From NCBI GenBank assembly GCA_900552495.1, contig URZY01000002.1, positions 1-64,000 of the forward strand: a DNA stretch of 64,000 bases, given 5' to 3'. How positions within the stretch are numbered: position 1 is the first letter of the stretch; the number at the start of each line of letters is the position of its first letter. This DNA is from an uncultured Mycoplasmatota bacterium. GTDB taxonomy: Bacteria; Bacillota_I; Bacilli_A; RF39; UBA660. The notes below the pieces were generated by a model. That model ran no database searches. It was not told the origin of the DNA and saw only the letters and a program-made list of their open reading frames with translations. This document shows, one piece after another, positions 1-7,299 of this stretch. Both the position numbers and the translations under genes were made by a program.

Positions 1-38
1 CGGATTTTTTGCTTTTTTTGTATATGAGTGGTGTCACA

Positions 39-68
39 TCAATTGTAACTCTACAATTGACTTTTTTT
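39..68 (+). terminator. Intrinsic terminator of an upstream gene outside the window
   Basis: A 9-bp perfect stem (TCAATTGTA / TACAATTGA) with loop ACTC is followed by C and seven T. It ends a transcript that enters from the left and separates it from the rplU promoter. Confidence 0.85.
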
Positions 69-85
69 CATATTTAGCAATATGA

Positions 86-114
86 TTGACAAATGAGTGT
101 CAGCATGCTATAAT
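86..114 (+). promoter_or_regulatory. Sigma-A promoter of the rplU operon
   Basis: TTGACA (86-91), a 17-bp spacer and TATAAT (109-114), with an extended TGc before the -10. Both hexamers are perfect consensus, as expected for a ribosomal protein operon. Transcription should begin near 121. Confidence 0.9.
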
Positions 115-120
115 CTAACT

Positions 121-207
121 GTTTGACGCCTCATGCTCAAACCGCATTGAAGAGGTAGAAATCGTGAAAACGTGCCTCAAGAGCGAGTCTTAAGTTAAAA
201 AAAGGAG
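121..207 (+). ncRNA. L21 leader (ribosomal protein autoregulatory 5' UTR)
   Basis: About 90 nt lie between the predicted start of transcription and the rplU ribosome site. They contain short GC-richer paired blocks in an otherwise AT-rich region and directly precede rplU. The L21 leader family occupies exactly this place in Firmicutes and is thought to bind L21 or a partner to regulate rplU-prp-rpmA. The call rests on position and apparent structure; a covariance-model search for the L21_leader family would settle it. Confidence 0.6.
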
Positions 208-215
208 GTATATTA

Positions 216-518
216 ATGAACGCTGTAGTTAAAGTTGGTGGAAAGCAATACTATGTTACTGAAGGTTCTGAGATTTTTGTTGAAAAATTAGACGCAGTAG
301 CTGGTGATAAAGTTAGCTTCGATCAAGTTTTAATGCTTGATAGTAAAGTAGGTAGTCCTTATCTTACTAACGTTACTGTTGAAGGTGAAGTACTTAAAAA
401 CGGTAAGCAAAAGAAAATAAGAGTTTTCAAATACAAGAGTAAAGACAGATCAAATCGTAAAACTCAAGGACATAGACAACCTTATACAAAGATCAAAATT
501 ACTAAAATTAATGGTTAA
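216..518 (+). CDS. rplU: 50S ribosomal protein L21 (bL21)
   Basis: The 100-residue product has the usual bL21 length and the family N-terminus (VVKVGGKQYYV). The C-terminal part is Lys/Arg-rich (about residues 68-93, including KYKSKDRSNRKTQGHRQ), which contacts 23S rRNA. It is the first gene of the rplU-prp-rpmA operon: AAAGGAGG lies before the ATG and only 3 bases separate it from the next gene. Expression is driven by the consensus promoter at 86-114 and probably modulated by the leader between them. Confidence 0.97.
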   Translation: MNAVVKVGGKQYYVTEGSEIFVEKLDAVAGDKVSFDQVLMLDSKVGSPYLTNVTVEGEVLKNGKQKKIRVFKYKSKDRSNRKTQGHRQPYTKIKITKING

Positions 519-521
519 TTT

Positions 522-824
522 ATGATTAAAGTAAAAGTAGAAACAAAAAATTCTCATTATATTAAAATATCTATACTTGGTCATGCAATGTATGATGATT
601 ATGGGAAGGATATTGTTTGCAGTGCTGCTAGTAGTATTGCAATCACGACAATAAATGGAATTTTAACGTTAAATAAGGATAGTCTAAGTTACCAAGTTAC
701 AAAAGAGGGACTTATAATTAGTAAAATTGATTCTAATGAAGTTACTCAAAAATTACTTGGGAATATGGTTAATCTTTTGAAAGAGTTGGAATGCAAATAT
801 CCAACAAATATTGAAGTAAAGTAA
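522..824 (+). CDS. prp: Prp, cysteine protease that trims ribosomal protein L27
   Basis: A 100-residue YsxB/Prp-family protein. In Firmicutes, Prp removes the N-terminal extension of L27 and is encoded between rplU and rpmA, exactly as here. The catalytic dyad is visible: His21 in the LGHA motif and Cys33 in DIVCSAAS, matching the His and Cys known from the Staphylococcus aureus enzyme. It lies 3 nt after rplU and 11 nt before rpmA, so translation is probably coupled. Its presence fits the long L27 N-terminus encoded just downstream. Confidence 0.93.
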   Translation: MIKVKVETKNSHYIKISILGHAMYDDYGKDIVCSAASSIAITTINGILTLNKDSLSYQVTKEGLIISKIDSNEVTQKLLGNMVNLLKELECKYPTNIEVK

Positions 825-835
825 GGAGGAGAATT

Positions 836-1126
836 ATGAAATTATTATTATTAGATATTCAATTATTTGCTCACCACAAAGGGCAAGGATCAACATCTAA
901 TGGTCGTGATTCTGCAGGACGTAGACTTGGAGCTAAAGCAGCTGATGGCGAATTCATAACAGCTGGTTCTATTATATATCGTCAACGTGGAACAAAGATT
1001 TTCCCAGGAACTAACGTTCGTCGTGGAAATGATGATACTCTATATTCTACAGTTGATGGAATTGTTAAGTTTGAACACTTAGGAAGAAATAAGAAACAAG
1101 CTTCAGTTTATCCAGTAGCAGAATAA
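836..1126 (+). CDS. rpmA: 50S ribosomal protein L27 (bL27) with cleavable N-terminal extension
   Basis: A 96-residue bL27. The first 12 residues (ending in DIQLFA) match the Firmicutes extension that Prp cuts before the mature HHKG start. The core carries the family signature GRDSAGRRLGAKAADGE followed by IIYRQRGTKIFPG. The mature N-terminus reaches towards the peptidyl-transferase centre, so removal of the extension is essential in species that have it. The gene follows prp with an AAGGAGGAG ribosome site and ends at a strong terminator. Confidence 0.97.
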   Translation: MKLLLLDIQLFAHHKGQGSTSNGRDSAGRRLGAKAADGEFITAGSIIYRQRGTKIFPGTNVRRGNDDTLYSTVDGIVKFEHLGRNKKQASVYPVAE

Positions 1127-1139
1127 TAGAAGTAAAATC

Positions 1140-1161
1140 AAGAGCCCCAGGCTCTTTTTTT
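1140..1161 (+). terminator. Intrinsic terminator of the rplU-prp-rpmA operon
   Basis: AAGAGCC / GGCTCTT forms a 7-bp stem with a 3-nt loop, followed by a run of T. It lies 14 nt after the rpmA stop. Confidence 0.9.
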
Positions 1162-1170
1162 ATTAAATAA

Positions 1171-1199
1171 TAGACAAAAATGTAATCTTTTGCTATAAT
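1171..1199 (+). promoter_or_regulatory. Promoter of obgE
   Basis: TAGACA (1171-1176), a 17-bp spacer and TATAAT (1194-1199) with an extended TGc. It sits between the rpmA terminator and obgE. Confidence 0.8.
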
Positions 1200-1227
1200 A
1201 AAAGCACTTTGGAAAGGGGATGGAAGC

Positions 1228-2499
1228 ATGTTCGTCGATGAAGTAGAAATTAAAGTTGAAGCTGGAAATGGTGGAGATGGTTGTACAGCATTCCGTCGTG
1301 AAAAATATATAGAAATGGGAGGACCTTATGGCGGAAATGGTGGTCACGGCGGTGACATTATTTTCAAAGTTGATGAAGGTCTTCACACCTTATTAGATTT
1401 GCGTTATCAAAAAACATTAAAAGGGCAAAAAGGCGAAAACGGTCGCGGCAAAAACCAGCATGGTAAAGGTGCAGAACCACTAATCGTAAAGGTTCCTCAA
1501 GGAACTGTTGTAACGGACTTAGATACTGGTCTAATTATTGCTGATTTATCCAAAAAAGATCAACAAGAGATTATTGCTAAAGGTGGTCGCGGTGGTCGCG
1601 GTAATACAGCCTTCAAAACACAAACAAATACCGCTCCAGATTATTCGGAAAAAGGTGAAGAAGGGGAAAGAAAAACCTTAAAAGTAGAAGTAAAAATGTT
1701 AGCTGATGTTGGTTTAGTAGGTTTGCCAAGTGTTGGAAAAAGCACTATTATCTCAATGATTTCTAGATCAAAACCTAAAATAGCTGCTTATCACTTCACC
1801 ACTTTGTCACCAAATCTTGGTGTCGTTCGAGCTAGCGATAATAGGAGCTATGTAGTTGCTGACCTGCCAGGCCTAATTGAAGGGGCATCCCTTGGAGAAG
1901 GTTTAGGAGATAAATTTTTACGTCATATTGAGAGAACGAGAGTTATTGCTCATGTAATTGATATGAGTGGTAGTGAAATGCGTGATCCATATGAAGATTA
2001 TTTACTTATTAATAAAGAGTTAAAAGATTTTAATGAAAAGTTATTAGCTAAACCTCAAATAATTATTGCCAATAAAATGGATTTGCCAGGTGCCAAAGAG
2101 AACCTAATCGCTTTCAAGAAAAAAGTAGCAACTGAAATTTATGAAGTTTCAGCTGCTACGAATCAAGGGTTAGATAAAGTTATAAATAGGTTGGCTGATT
2201 TATTAGACTCCATACCAACCAATCCACTTTATGATGAAAGTCAAATAGAAAGCCACGTTTTATATAAGTTTAAAAAAGAAGAACCTTTCACTATTACCAA
2301 AGAAGACGATGTCTGGGTAATTGAGGGTAAAGAAGTCGAAAGAATTTTCAAGATGACCAAGTTTTCAAGTGAAGAAGCAGTCTACCGCTTCAGTAAAAAA
2401 TTACGTCGTATGGGAATAGATGATAAACTTCAAGAACTAGGTGCTGAAGAAGGCGACCAAGTACGAATTCTTGATTTCTATTTTGATTATAAAGATTAA
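1228..2499 (+). CDS. obgE: GTPase Obg/CgtA
   Basis: A 423-residue Obg GTPase, a ribosome-associated factor for 50S maturation and stringent-response control. The domains are in the usual order: a glycine-rich Obg fold (about 1-158, with GGNGGHGG and GGRGGRGN), the G domain with P-loop GLPSVGKS (165-172), switch HFTTLSPNLG, DLPG and NKMD, and a C-terminal OCT domain (about 345-423) seen in Gram-positive Obg. The start is fixed by GGAAAGGGG upstream and the family N-terminus MFVDEVEI. It follows rpmA as in most Firmicutes, but has its own promoter. Confidence 0.97.
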   Translation: MFVDEVEIKVEAGNGGDGCTAFRREKYIEMGGPYGGNGGHGGDIIFKVDEGLHTLLDLRYQKTLKGQKGENGRGKNQHGKGAEPLIVKVPQGTVVTDLDTGLIIADLSKKDQQEIIAKGGRGGRGNTAFKTQTNTAPDYSEKGEEGERKTLKVEVKMLADVGLVGLPSVGKSTIISMISRSKPKIAAYHFTTLSPNLGVVRASDNRSYVVADLPGLIEGASLGEGLGDKFLRHIERTRVIAHVIDMSGSEMRDPYEDYLLINKELKDFNEKLLAKPQIIIANKMDLPGAKENLIAFKKKVATEIYEVSAATNQGLDKVINRLADLLDSIPTNPLYDESQIESHVLYKFKKEEPFTITKEDDVWVIEGKEVERIFKMTKFSSEEAVYRFSKKLRRMGIDDKLQELGAEEGDQVRILDFYFDYKD

Positions 2500-2514
2500 T
2501 ATTAAGGAGGATAT

Positions 2515-3240
2515 ATGAGTACAGAAAGTATTAGAAGTGATTTAATAAATTTAAATAACCGAATTAAAGGAATTAATAGTTGGATAAGAGAGCATCCAGA
2601 TATTACAGATCCTAATGCCTATGAAATAATGGATTGCAATATTGCTTATGCAGAACTAATATCCCAATTAAATGTAGCTCATAATTTAGAATATGGACCA
2701 CTTAAAATCCCCGCTCCAGTTCTTCAAACAGAGTTAAATGAAGCAAAAAGTAAAGATGGAATCGAGGCATATACTGTTCTGCCACCCACCGAGCCACCAG
2801 TTGGAATCTACTTAACAACAATTTACCCAGAGGCTGCTGAAACTATGTATGAGTTAGGACAAATGGCAGCTTTACGTTCCTTAGATACTCATCCGTTTTT
2901 CAATATGCCAGAGGCAAAAGCTATGTATGACCAAATTCAAGCTAGTCAAATCGCTGCAAATTATGATGTGCCTGAAGACGAAGGAATGCGGAGAATAAAA
3001 AGAGAATTACTATGTAAATCAATGAGTGTACCATTCTATATTTGGCAAGTAAAAAGAACTGAACCAAATTATCAATATGACAATATGATTGAGTTTGAAG
3101 GCATGAAACAGATGAATGCTTTATATCAAGCTTCTTGTTCCCCAGCTCAATTTGCAAGTAACGTTGATGCTTTGCATACCGCCATTGATTCAACATACAA
3201 ATATAGAACAACACCAACTACAAATGTTAAACAAAATTAA
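2515..3240 (+). CDS. Protein of unknown function downstream of obgE
   Basis: A 241-residue protein I do not recognise. It has no membrane segment, no signal peptide and no nucleotide-binding motif. It is acidic to neutral and mostly helical in appearance, with a proline-rich stretch near residues 92-97 (PPTEPPV). A perfect AAGGAGG precedes the ATG and the gene starts 15 nt after obgE, so it is very likely co-transcribed with it. Codon use matches the neighbours. A soluble lineage-specific protein is all that can be said. Confidence 0.8.
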   Translation: MSTESIRSDLINLNNRIKGINSWIREHPDITDPNAYEIMDCNIAYAELISQLNVAHNLEYGPLKIPAPVLQTELNEAKSKDGIEAYTVLPPTEPPVGIYLTTIYPEAAETMYELGQMAALRSLDTHPFFNMPEAKAMYDQIQASQIAANYDVPEDEGMRRIKRELLCKSMSVPFYIWQVKRTEPNYQYDNMIEFEGMKQMNALYQASCSPAQFASNVDALHTAIDSTYKYRTTPTTNVKQN

Positions 3241-3281
3241 GACCTCATCATGCTTGCAAAAGAAAGGATTATAATTATAAT

Positions 3282-3983
3282 ATGCCGACAAAAAATAAAG
3301 AAGAATATCAACGACAGATTGCAGCTTACCTAGAGGCTCATAAAGCTGATTATACAGAAGTAGAATATGAATTTTTAAAGAAAAATGCCGCTAAAGCAGT
3401 TGAATATAGTAAAGGTTTCTTTATCTCCGATATATTACGTCAAGTTTTAACGGAATTAGATCTCTTAGATGATGATAAAAGTATGTATAGAGGTTTCGTT
3501 GAACAATTATCAGAGCGATTTGATATTGATCGAGATATAGTTGAGGTAGCTGGAGGTATTATTCCCTCACTAGCTAAAATGATTGCTTTAAAACAAAAGA
3601 CAGGAACCATAACAGTTTACGATCCTCGTATTATCAAGCCAGATAATTGTCCTGAAAATTTAATAGTTAAGAGACAACAATTTAATCGAGATACTAAAAT
3701 ACCACAAGCAAAAATGATAATAGGTTTTATGCCTTGCGAAGTGGCTATAGATATAGTTGAAGCCGCTTGTGAAAATGAAATTGATTTTGCTGTTGCTTTA
3801 TGCGAAGGGGGAAACCGTGCTGGTTACGGCTATCTAGAAGAGGATGATGAATGGATTGGTATGGTCGAATATATTGCCAAAAATGGCATGTCTGATAGAA
3901 ATATGGGAAAATTAAAGACCTTTAGCCTGGAAAAATATGGTAATCCTTATCCGGTAATTTATAATGAACGTAAAGAATCTTAA
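3282..3983 (+). CDS. Unknown protein with a Rossmann/methyltransferase-like layout
   Basis: A 233-residue cytosolic protein without a confident family. Three spaced segments resemble a class I SAM-methyltransferase core: a glycine-containing strand-loop (VEVAGGIIPSLA, residues 87-98, like motif I), a strand ending in an acidic residue (ITVYDP, 110-115, like motif II) and a hydrophobic strand (AKMIIGFMPCEV, 143-154, like motif IV). The resemblance is my inference; motif I lacks the usual GxGxG. It lies 41 nt after the previous unknown gene and ends at its own terminator, so it probably closes the obgE transcript. Confidence 0.75.
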   Translation: MPTKNKEEYQRQIAAYLEAHKADYTEVEYEFLKKNAAKAVEYSKGFFISDILRQVLTELDLLDDDKSMYRGFVEQLSERFDIDRDIVEVAGGIIPSLAKMIALKQKTGTITVYDPRIIKPDNCPENLIVKRQQFNRDTKIPQAKMIIGFMPCEVAIDIVEAACENEIDFAVALCEGGNRAGYGYLEEDDEWIGMVEYIAKNGMSDRNMGKLKTFSLEKYGNPYPVIYNERKES

Positions 3984-3999
3984 TTATTTAAGATTTTTT
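3976..3999 (+). terminator. Intrinsic terminator overlapping the end of the preceding gene
   Basis: AATCTTAA / TTAAGATT with loop TTAT, then TTTT. The stem includes the last codons and the stop of the preceding gene. Confidence 0.85.
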
Positions 4000-4018
4000 C
4001 TTTTAATTATAAATTATA

Positions 4019-4027
4019 TGATATAAT
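4019..4027 (+). promoter_or_regulatory. Extended -10 promoter of the HPt-receiver gene
   Basis: TGaTATAAT (4019-4027) lies 32 nt before the start codon. The -35 region is only T-rich, so this would be an extended -10 promoter. Confidence 0.55.
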
Positions 4028-4058
4028 TAAAATAAATAGTAAAGTACGAGGTGAGTAT

Positions 4059-4850
4059 ATGAAAAGCCCAGAATTCTTAATAGAAAAGGGAGTAGACTTA
4101 CAAAAAAGTCTAGAATTATTTGGTGACATTGAAACATACAATGACACAGTAGGTGAATTTGTTGTTAGTATTGAAACGAAACTTAGTAAATTACAACACT
4201 ATCTAGCTACTAAGGATATGACCAATTATGCTATTTACGTTCATTCACTAAAGAGTGATGCTAAATATTTTGGCTTTAATAAGTTATCAGAACTAGCTTA
4301 TGAACATGAACAAAAAAGTAAAGCAGCCGATATTTATTATATTCAAGAAAATATTTCGGCATTAATAACTGCTGCTAATGCGGCTACTAGTATTATCAAA
4401 GAATATATGTCCGACGATGGAGAATCAGCAACTTTAATTACTTCCCTTGCGCCTGTCTATACAGAAAAGACTATTCTTGTAGTTGATGATTCTAATATAA
4501 TTAGAAATTTTACCAAAAGAATTTTTGATGGTAAATATGAAGTTGGTATGGCAAAAGATGGTCAAGAAGCAATTGACATTTTAACCGCTAATAAGGATAA
4601 TGAAAGTATTGTTGCCATGCTACTAGACTTAAATATGCCAGTTGTTGACGGATTTAAAGTCTTAGAACACATGCAAAAAAACAATTTATTTCAAAAAATC
4701 CCCGTATCAATTATAAGCGGTGATTCAACTAAAGAAACTATTGATAAAGCTTATCAATACCCAATAATCGATATGTTGGGTAAGCCGTTCAATGATCAAG
4801 ATGTAAAAAGAGTAGTCGAAAAGACTTTGATGTATAAAGAGTTATCATAA
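4059..4850 (+). CDS. HPt-receiver fusion protein (phosphorelay protein)
   Basis: A 263-residue protein joining two phosphorelay modules. Residues about 25-115 form a histidine phosphotransfer (HPt) domain with the phospho-accepting His62 in YVHSLKSDAKYFG. Residues about 137-258 form a CheY-like receiver with the acidic pair Asp143/Asp144, phospho-acceptor Asp190 (LLDLNMP), Ser220 (IISGDS) and Lys242 (GKPF). There is no DNA-binding or catalytic output domain and no kinase next to it, so it is an orphan relay protein whose kinase and output must lie elsewhere. The order HPt then receiver, without kinase, is uncommon. The gene is monocistronic between a terminator and a weak terminator. Confidence 0.85.
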   Translation: MKSPEFLIEKGVDLQKSLELFGDIETYNDTVGEFVVSIETKLSKLQHYLATKDMTNYAIYVHSLKSDAKYFGFNKLSELAYEHEQKSKAADIYYIQENISALITAANAATSIIKEYMSDDGESATLITSLAPVYTEKTILVVDDSNIIRNFTKRIFDGKYEVGMAKDGQEAIDILTANKDNESIVAMLLDLNMPVVDGFKVLEHMQKNNLFQKIPVSIISGDSTKETIDKAYQYPIIDMLGKPFNDQDVKRVVEKTLMYKELS

Positions 4851-4882
4851 GCAAAAATAGACTTAAATAAATTAATATAATG

Positions 4883-4921
4883 AATGTAGGCCAAGTTAAA
4901 AAGCAGATGTCTACATTTTTT
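4883..4921 (+). terminator. Possible terminator after the HPt-receiver gene
   Basis: AATGTAG (4883-4889) and CTACATT (4911-4917) can pair around a 21-nt loop, followed by a T run. The long loop makes it a moderate candidate. Confidence 0.5.
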
Positions 4922-4933
4922 ATTGGAGGAAAG

Positions 4934-4978
4934 ATGGTGAATAATATGATAGCATTCAAAGAGAAAGTATTAATGTAA
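4934..4978 (+). CDS. Possible 14-residue micro-ORF
   Basis: A GGAGG (4925-4929) lies 4 nt upstream of ATG GTG AAT..., which runs 14 codons (MVNNMIAFKEKVLM) to TAA. It lies just after the T run of the preceding terminator and before a strong hairpin. The good ribosome site is the only support; it could be chance. Confidence 0.25.
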   Translation: MVNNMIAFKEKVLM

Positions 4979-4990
4979 AATTAAATATAA

Positions 4991-5027
4991 TATAACCCCG
5001 TTTCCATGACCATGAAACGAGGTTATA
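4991..5027 (-). terminator. Long hairpin, likely terminator of the minus-strand DUF192 gene
   Basis: TATAACC + CGTTTC pair with GAAACG + GGTTATA, a 13-bp stem with one C.A mismatch and a 9-nt loop. On the minus strand it lies about 28 nt past the end of the DUF192-like gene and is followed by a weakly T-rich stretch. It may also insulate the plus-strand transcript. Confidence 0.6.
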
Positions 5028-5055
5028 TAGGGTTTCAATTAATTTTTTTTATCGT

Positions 5056-5466
5056 CTACTTTTCTTCTTTACTTCTTTTAAACAATTTAAATTGTTTCTT
5101 TTTCTTTTCTTCTAATTCTTTTCGTCGTTCTTTATCTTCTTTTTCTACAACCAACTTCAATGTTTCTCCAACTTTTAAATCCTTAACCGTCTTAGTTGGC
5201 ACAAAATAAGTATTGTAAACATTCTTCTTTTTCCTAATTTTTCTTTCTGTACCAACGTTTTCTATTAAAAATAATATTTTTTCCTCTTTATCAGTCAATA
5301 TAACATCAACGTTCTCAAATAAAAAATTAGTATTACTAGATTTCTTTCTTGGGAACCTAACCCCGTACTGCAATGGACCAAGAACAAATTTTAATCCTTT
5401 TAATCTTTCCCAAAAAGTATTAGCTTCAACTAATCTTACTTTTTTATTTCCAACTTTAATATACAT
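5056..5466 (-). CDS. DUF192-like small protein with a Lys/Glu-rich tail
   Basis: A 136-residue protein. Its first 105 residues follow the DUF192 pattern: ANTFWERLKGLKF near the start (compare A-x-t-x-xxRLkGLM), then FENVDVILTDKEEKILFLIENV and a final VKDLKVGETLKLVV (compare the LELPAG...GD.L end). The DUF192 role is not firmly known. The last 25-30 residues are almost only Lys, Glu, Arg and Phe (KEDKERRKELEEKKKKQF), a charged tail not typical of the family, perhaps for nucleic acid or membrane-surface contact. It is the only minus-strand gene in this part and is divergent from yebC. GTGGTGA lies before the ATG. Confidence 0.7.
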   Translation of the reverse strand: MYIKVGNKKVRLVEANTFWERLKGLKFVLGPLQYGVRFPRKKSSNTNFLFENVDVILTDKEEKILFLIENVGTERKIRKKKNVYNTYFVPTKTVKDLKVGETLKLVVEKEDKERRKELEEKKKKQFKLFKRSKEEK

Positions 5467-5501
5467 AAAATCACCACTTAATAACTACATTATAACACAA
5501 A

Positions 5502-5529
5502 TTGCTTTTATAATTAATAAAAGTATGAT
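5502..5529 (+). promoter_or_regulatory. Promoter of yebC
   Basis: TTGCTT (5502-5507), a 16-bp spacer and TATGAT (5524-5529), 30 nt before the yebC start. Confidence 0.6.
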
Positions 5530-5558
5530 ATCATAAGAGAGAAAAGAGGAGGTATAAT

Positions 5559-6281
5559 ATGAGTGGACATTCAAAATGGGCTACAATTCATAGAAAAAAA
5601 GGATTGTTAGATGCAGCCCGTGGAAAAGTATTCCAAAAACTTGCGAAAGAAATTATGGTAGCTGCAAAGTCGGGTAGTCCTGATCCACAAACAAATGCCG
5701 CATTAAGATTAGCTGTTGATAAGGCAAAAGCACAAAATATGCCGAAAGACAATATTCAAAAGGCAATCGATAAGGCAGCAGGTACTACCGAAGGTGCAAA
5801 TTATGAAAACGTTCGCTATGAAGGTTATGGACCGAATGGTGTTGCTTTCATGGTAGATTGCTTAACAGATAATAGAAATAGAACTGCTTCTCAAGTTAGA
5901 AGTTCCTTCACGAAAGCTGGAGGAAATCTAGGGACAGATGGTTCCGTAAGCTACATGTTTGAGCGCCGCGGATCAATTATTATTCCGGGTGAGTATGATG
6001 AAGAAGAGATGATGATGACCTCTCTTGATGCTGGAGCACTAGATTTTGAAAATGTTGATAATACATATATTATCACTACAGCTCAAGATACATTTACAGC
6101 TGTAAGAGAAGCATTAGAAAAAGCAAACGTTAAAGAATTCTTAGAATGTGAATTAACATATATTCCAAATATGGAAGTTGAATTGGACGAAGAAGCCAGT
6201 GAAAAAGTTCATAATTTAGTTGAAACGCTAGAAGACCTAGATGACGTTCAAGATGTTTACTATAATTTAAAGGAAGATTAA
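5559..6281 (+). CDS. yebC: YebC/TACO1-family translation or regulatory factor
   Basis: A 240-residue YebC-family protein with the conserved start MSGHSKWATIHRKKG and the three-domain length typical of the family. Members were long annotated as transcription regulators. More recent work on mitochondrial TACO1 and bacterial homologues ties them to relief of ribosome stalling on proline-rich sequences, so a translational role is as likely. The gene has its own promoter and a GAGGAGG ribosome site. It is followed 13 nt later by a PH-domain gene, suggesting one transcript. Confidence 0.93.
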   Translation: MSGHSKWATIHRKKGLLDAARGKVFQKLAKEIMVAAKSGSPDPQTNAALRLAVDKAKAQNMPKDNIQKAIDKAAGTTEGANYENVRYEGYGPNGVAFMVDCLTDNRNRTASQVRSSFTKAGGNLGTDGSVSYMFERRGSIIIPGEYDEEEMMMTSLDAGALDFENVDNTYIITTAQDTFTAVREALEKANVKEFLECELTYIPNMEVELDEEASEKVHNLVETLEDLDDVQDVYYNLKED

Positions 6282-6294
6282 AAAGGAGACATAT

Positions 6295-6666
6295 ATGGAA
6301 ACAAAAGGTATCTTGGAATGGACTCTAATATCAGAATGCTCCGTTCCAACTGATGTTGAAAAATTACTAGTGGCCGGCGAAAAAGCCATAGCTGCATATA
6401 AAACATTTCGTGACATAGCTATATTTACTGACAAAAGATTGATTGTCCGTGATACTCAAGGTATTACAGGAACTAAAATCGAAGTCTATTCTTTGCCATA
6501 TTCATCGGTCCTAATGTGGTCGACAGAAAACGCAGGGGTAATAGACTTAAACGCTGAAGTTGAACTGTGGACAATAATGGGTAGTATTAAAGTAAAATTA
6601 CGCAAAGGAATAGATGTTAGAAAGTTTGACTTACTACTAGCTAACGCAATTATCAAAAAATGTTAG
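6295..6666 (+). CDS. Bacterial PH-domain protein (YozO/DUF1696-like)
   Basis: A 123-residue single-domain protein matching the bacterial pleckstrin-homology-like family (bPH_1). The core GEKAIAAYKTFRDIAIFTDKR is followed by LIVRDTQGITGTKIEVYSLPYSSVLMWSTENAG, the usual strand pattern with an Arg-Asp at the strand-turn. The role of these proteins is largely unknown. A ribosome site (AAAGGAG) is 6 nt upstream. Its 3' end overlaps the next gene by 7 nt, so translation of the two is likely coupled. The pair may act together, since the partner carries two membrane segments. Confidence 0.8.
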   Translation: METKGILEWTLISECSVPTDVEKLLVAGEKAIAAYKTFRDIAIFTDKRLIVRDTQGITGTKIEVYSLPYSSVLMWSTENAGVIDLNAEVELWTIMGSIKVKLRKGIDVRKFDLLLANAIIKKC

Positions 6667-7184
6667 ATTTAAGAAAAGCCAACAATGAGCTTAAGAGCTT
6701 TGTAAACCAAGCTGAGTTCATTTCTAGAAAAACTAGAAACAAATTAATATCTTTACTTGCCATAGAGTTTGACATTAATCTACCATTGGAAAATTATGCT
6801 AATGTCGATGTTCAATTAACCAAAGAAGGAAATATTCTAATGCGCGGAGATTTATATGAAAGATCAAATCCATTAAGTGCAACTGAACTTGAAGAAAAGT
6901 ATTTAAGTTTTAAAGAAAAGGCTAATAACTTAATAAATAAGAAAGAAGTAAATTTCTACGATAAGAAAAATATGAATAATTTTCTAAATATTATAATTGT
7001 TTTAATTCTTTCTTGCTTATATCTTATTATTGCCATCTTTTTAATAAGGGCGGTCCTAGGAATGCAATTTCTAACAGCTGCCTTCTTAGGCTCAATTCTT
7101 TCAACATATTTAATACCAAATATTAAAGATCGTTTTCAACAAGCTAAAAACTTCTTAAAAAGGAAATTTACTGGAAAAAAATAG
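6660..7184 (+). CDS. Membrane protein of unknown function, coupled to the PH-domain gene
   Basis: A 174-residue protein with a soluble N-terminal half (about 1-105) and two close membrane segments (about 106-128 and 132-152), ending in a basic tail KRKFTGKK. I do not recognise the family. The start codon lies inside the last codons of the PH-domain gene, a frame-shifted overlap of 7 nt typical of translational coupling. The stop codon is part of the terminator stem that ends the yebC transcript. Confidence 0.75.
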   Translation: MLDLRKANNELKSFVNQAEFISRKTRNKLISLLAIEFDINLPLENYANVDVQLTKEGNILMRGDLYERSNPLSATELEEKYLSFKEKANNLINKKEVNFYDKKNMNNFLNIIIVLILSCLYLIIAIFLIRAVLGMQFLTAAFLGSILSTYLIPNIKDRFQQAKNFLKRKFTGKK

Positions 7185-7206
7185 TTAGCAATAACTATTT
7201 TTATTC
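7180..7206 (+). terminator. Terminator of the yebC operon
   Basis: AATAGTTA / TAACTATT with loop GCAA, then TTTATT. The stem overlaps the stop codon. Confidence 0.85.
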
Positions 7207-7213
7207 TTTCTAT

Positions 7214-7242
7214 TTGACAAACAACTGTTCGTATATTATAAT
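7214..7242 (+). promoter_or_regulatory. Promoter of ruvAB
   Basis: Perfect TTGACA (7214-7219), a 17-bp spacer and TATAAT (7237-7242). Confidence 0.88.
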
Positions 7243-7299
7243 TGATAATAGTTTGAATATAAAGAATATTTATTATATAATGTAAATGGAGTGGTAAGA

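Noticed and set aside
5006..5209. Plus-strand frame opposite the DUF192-like gene
   Set aside because: Phe/Ser-rich shadow of a Lys/Glu-rich coding strand.
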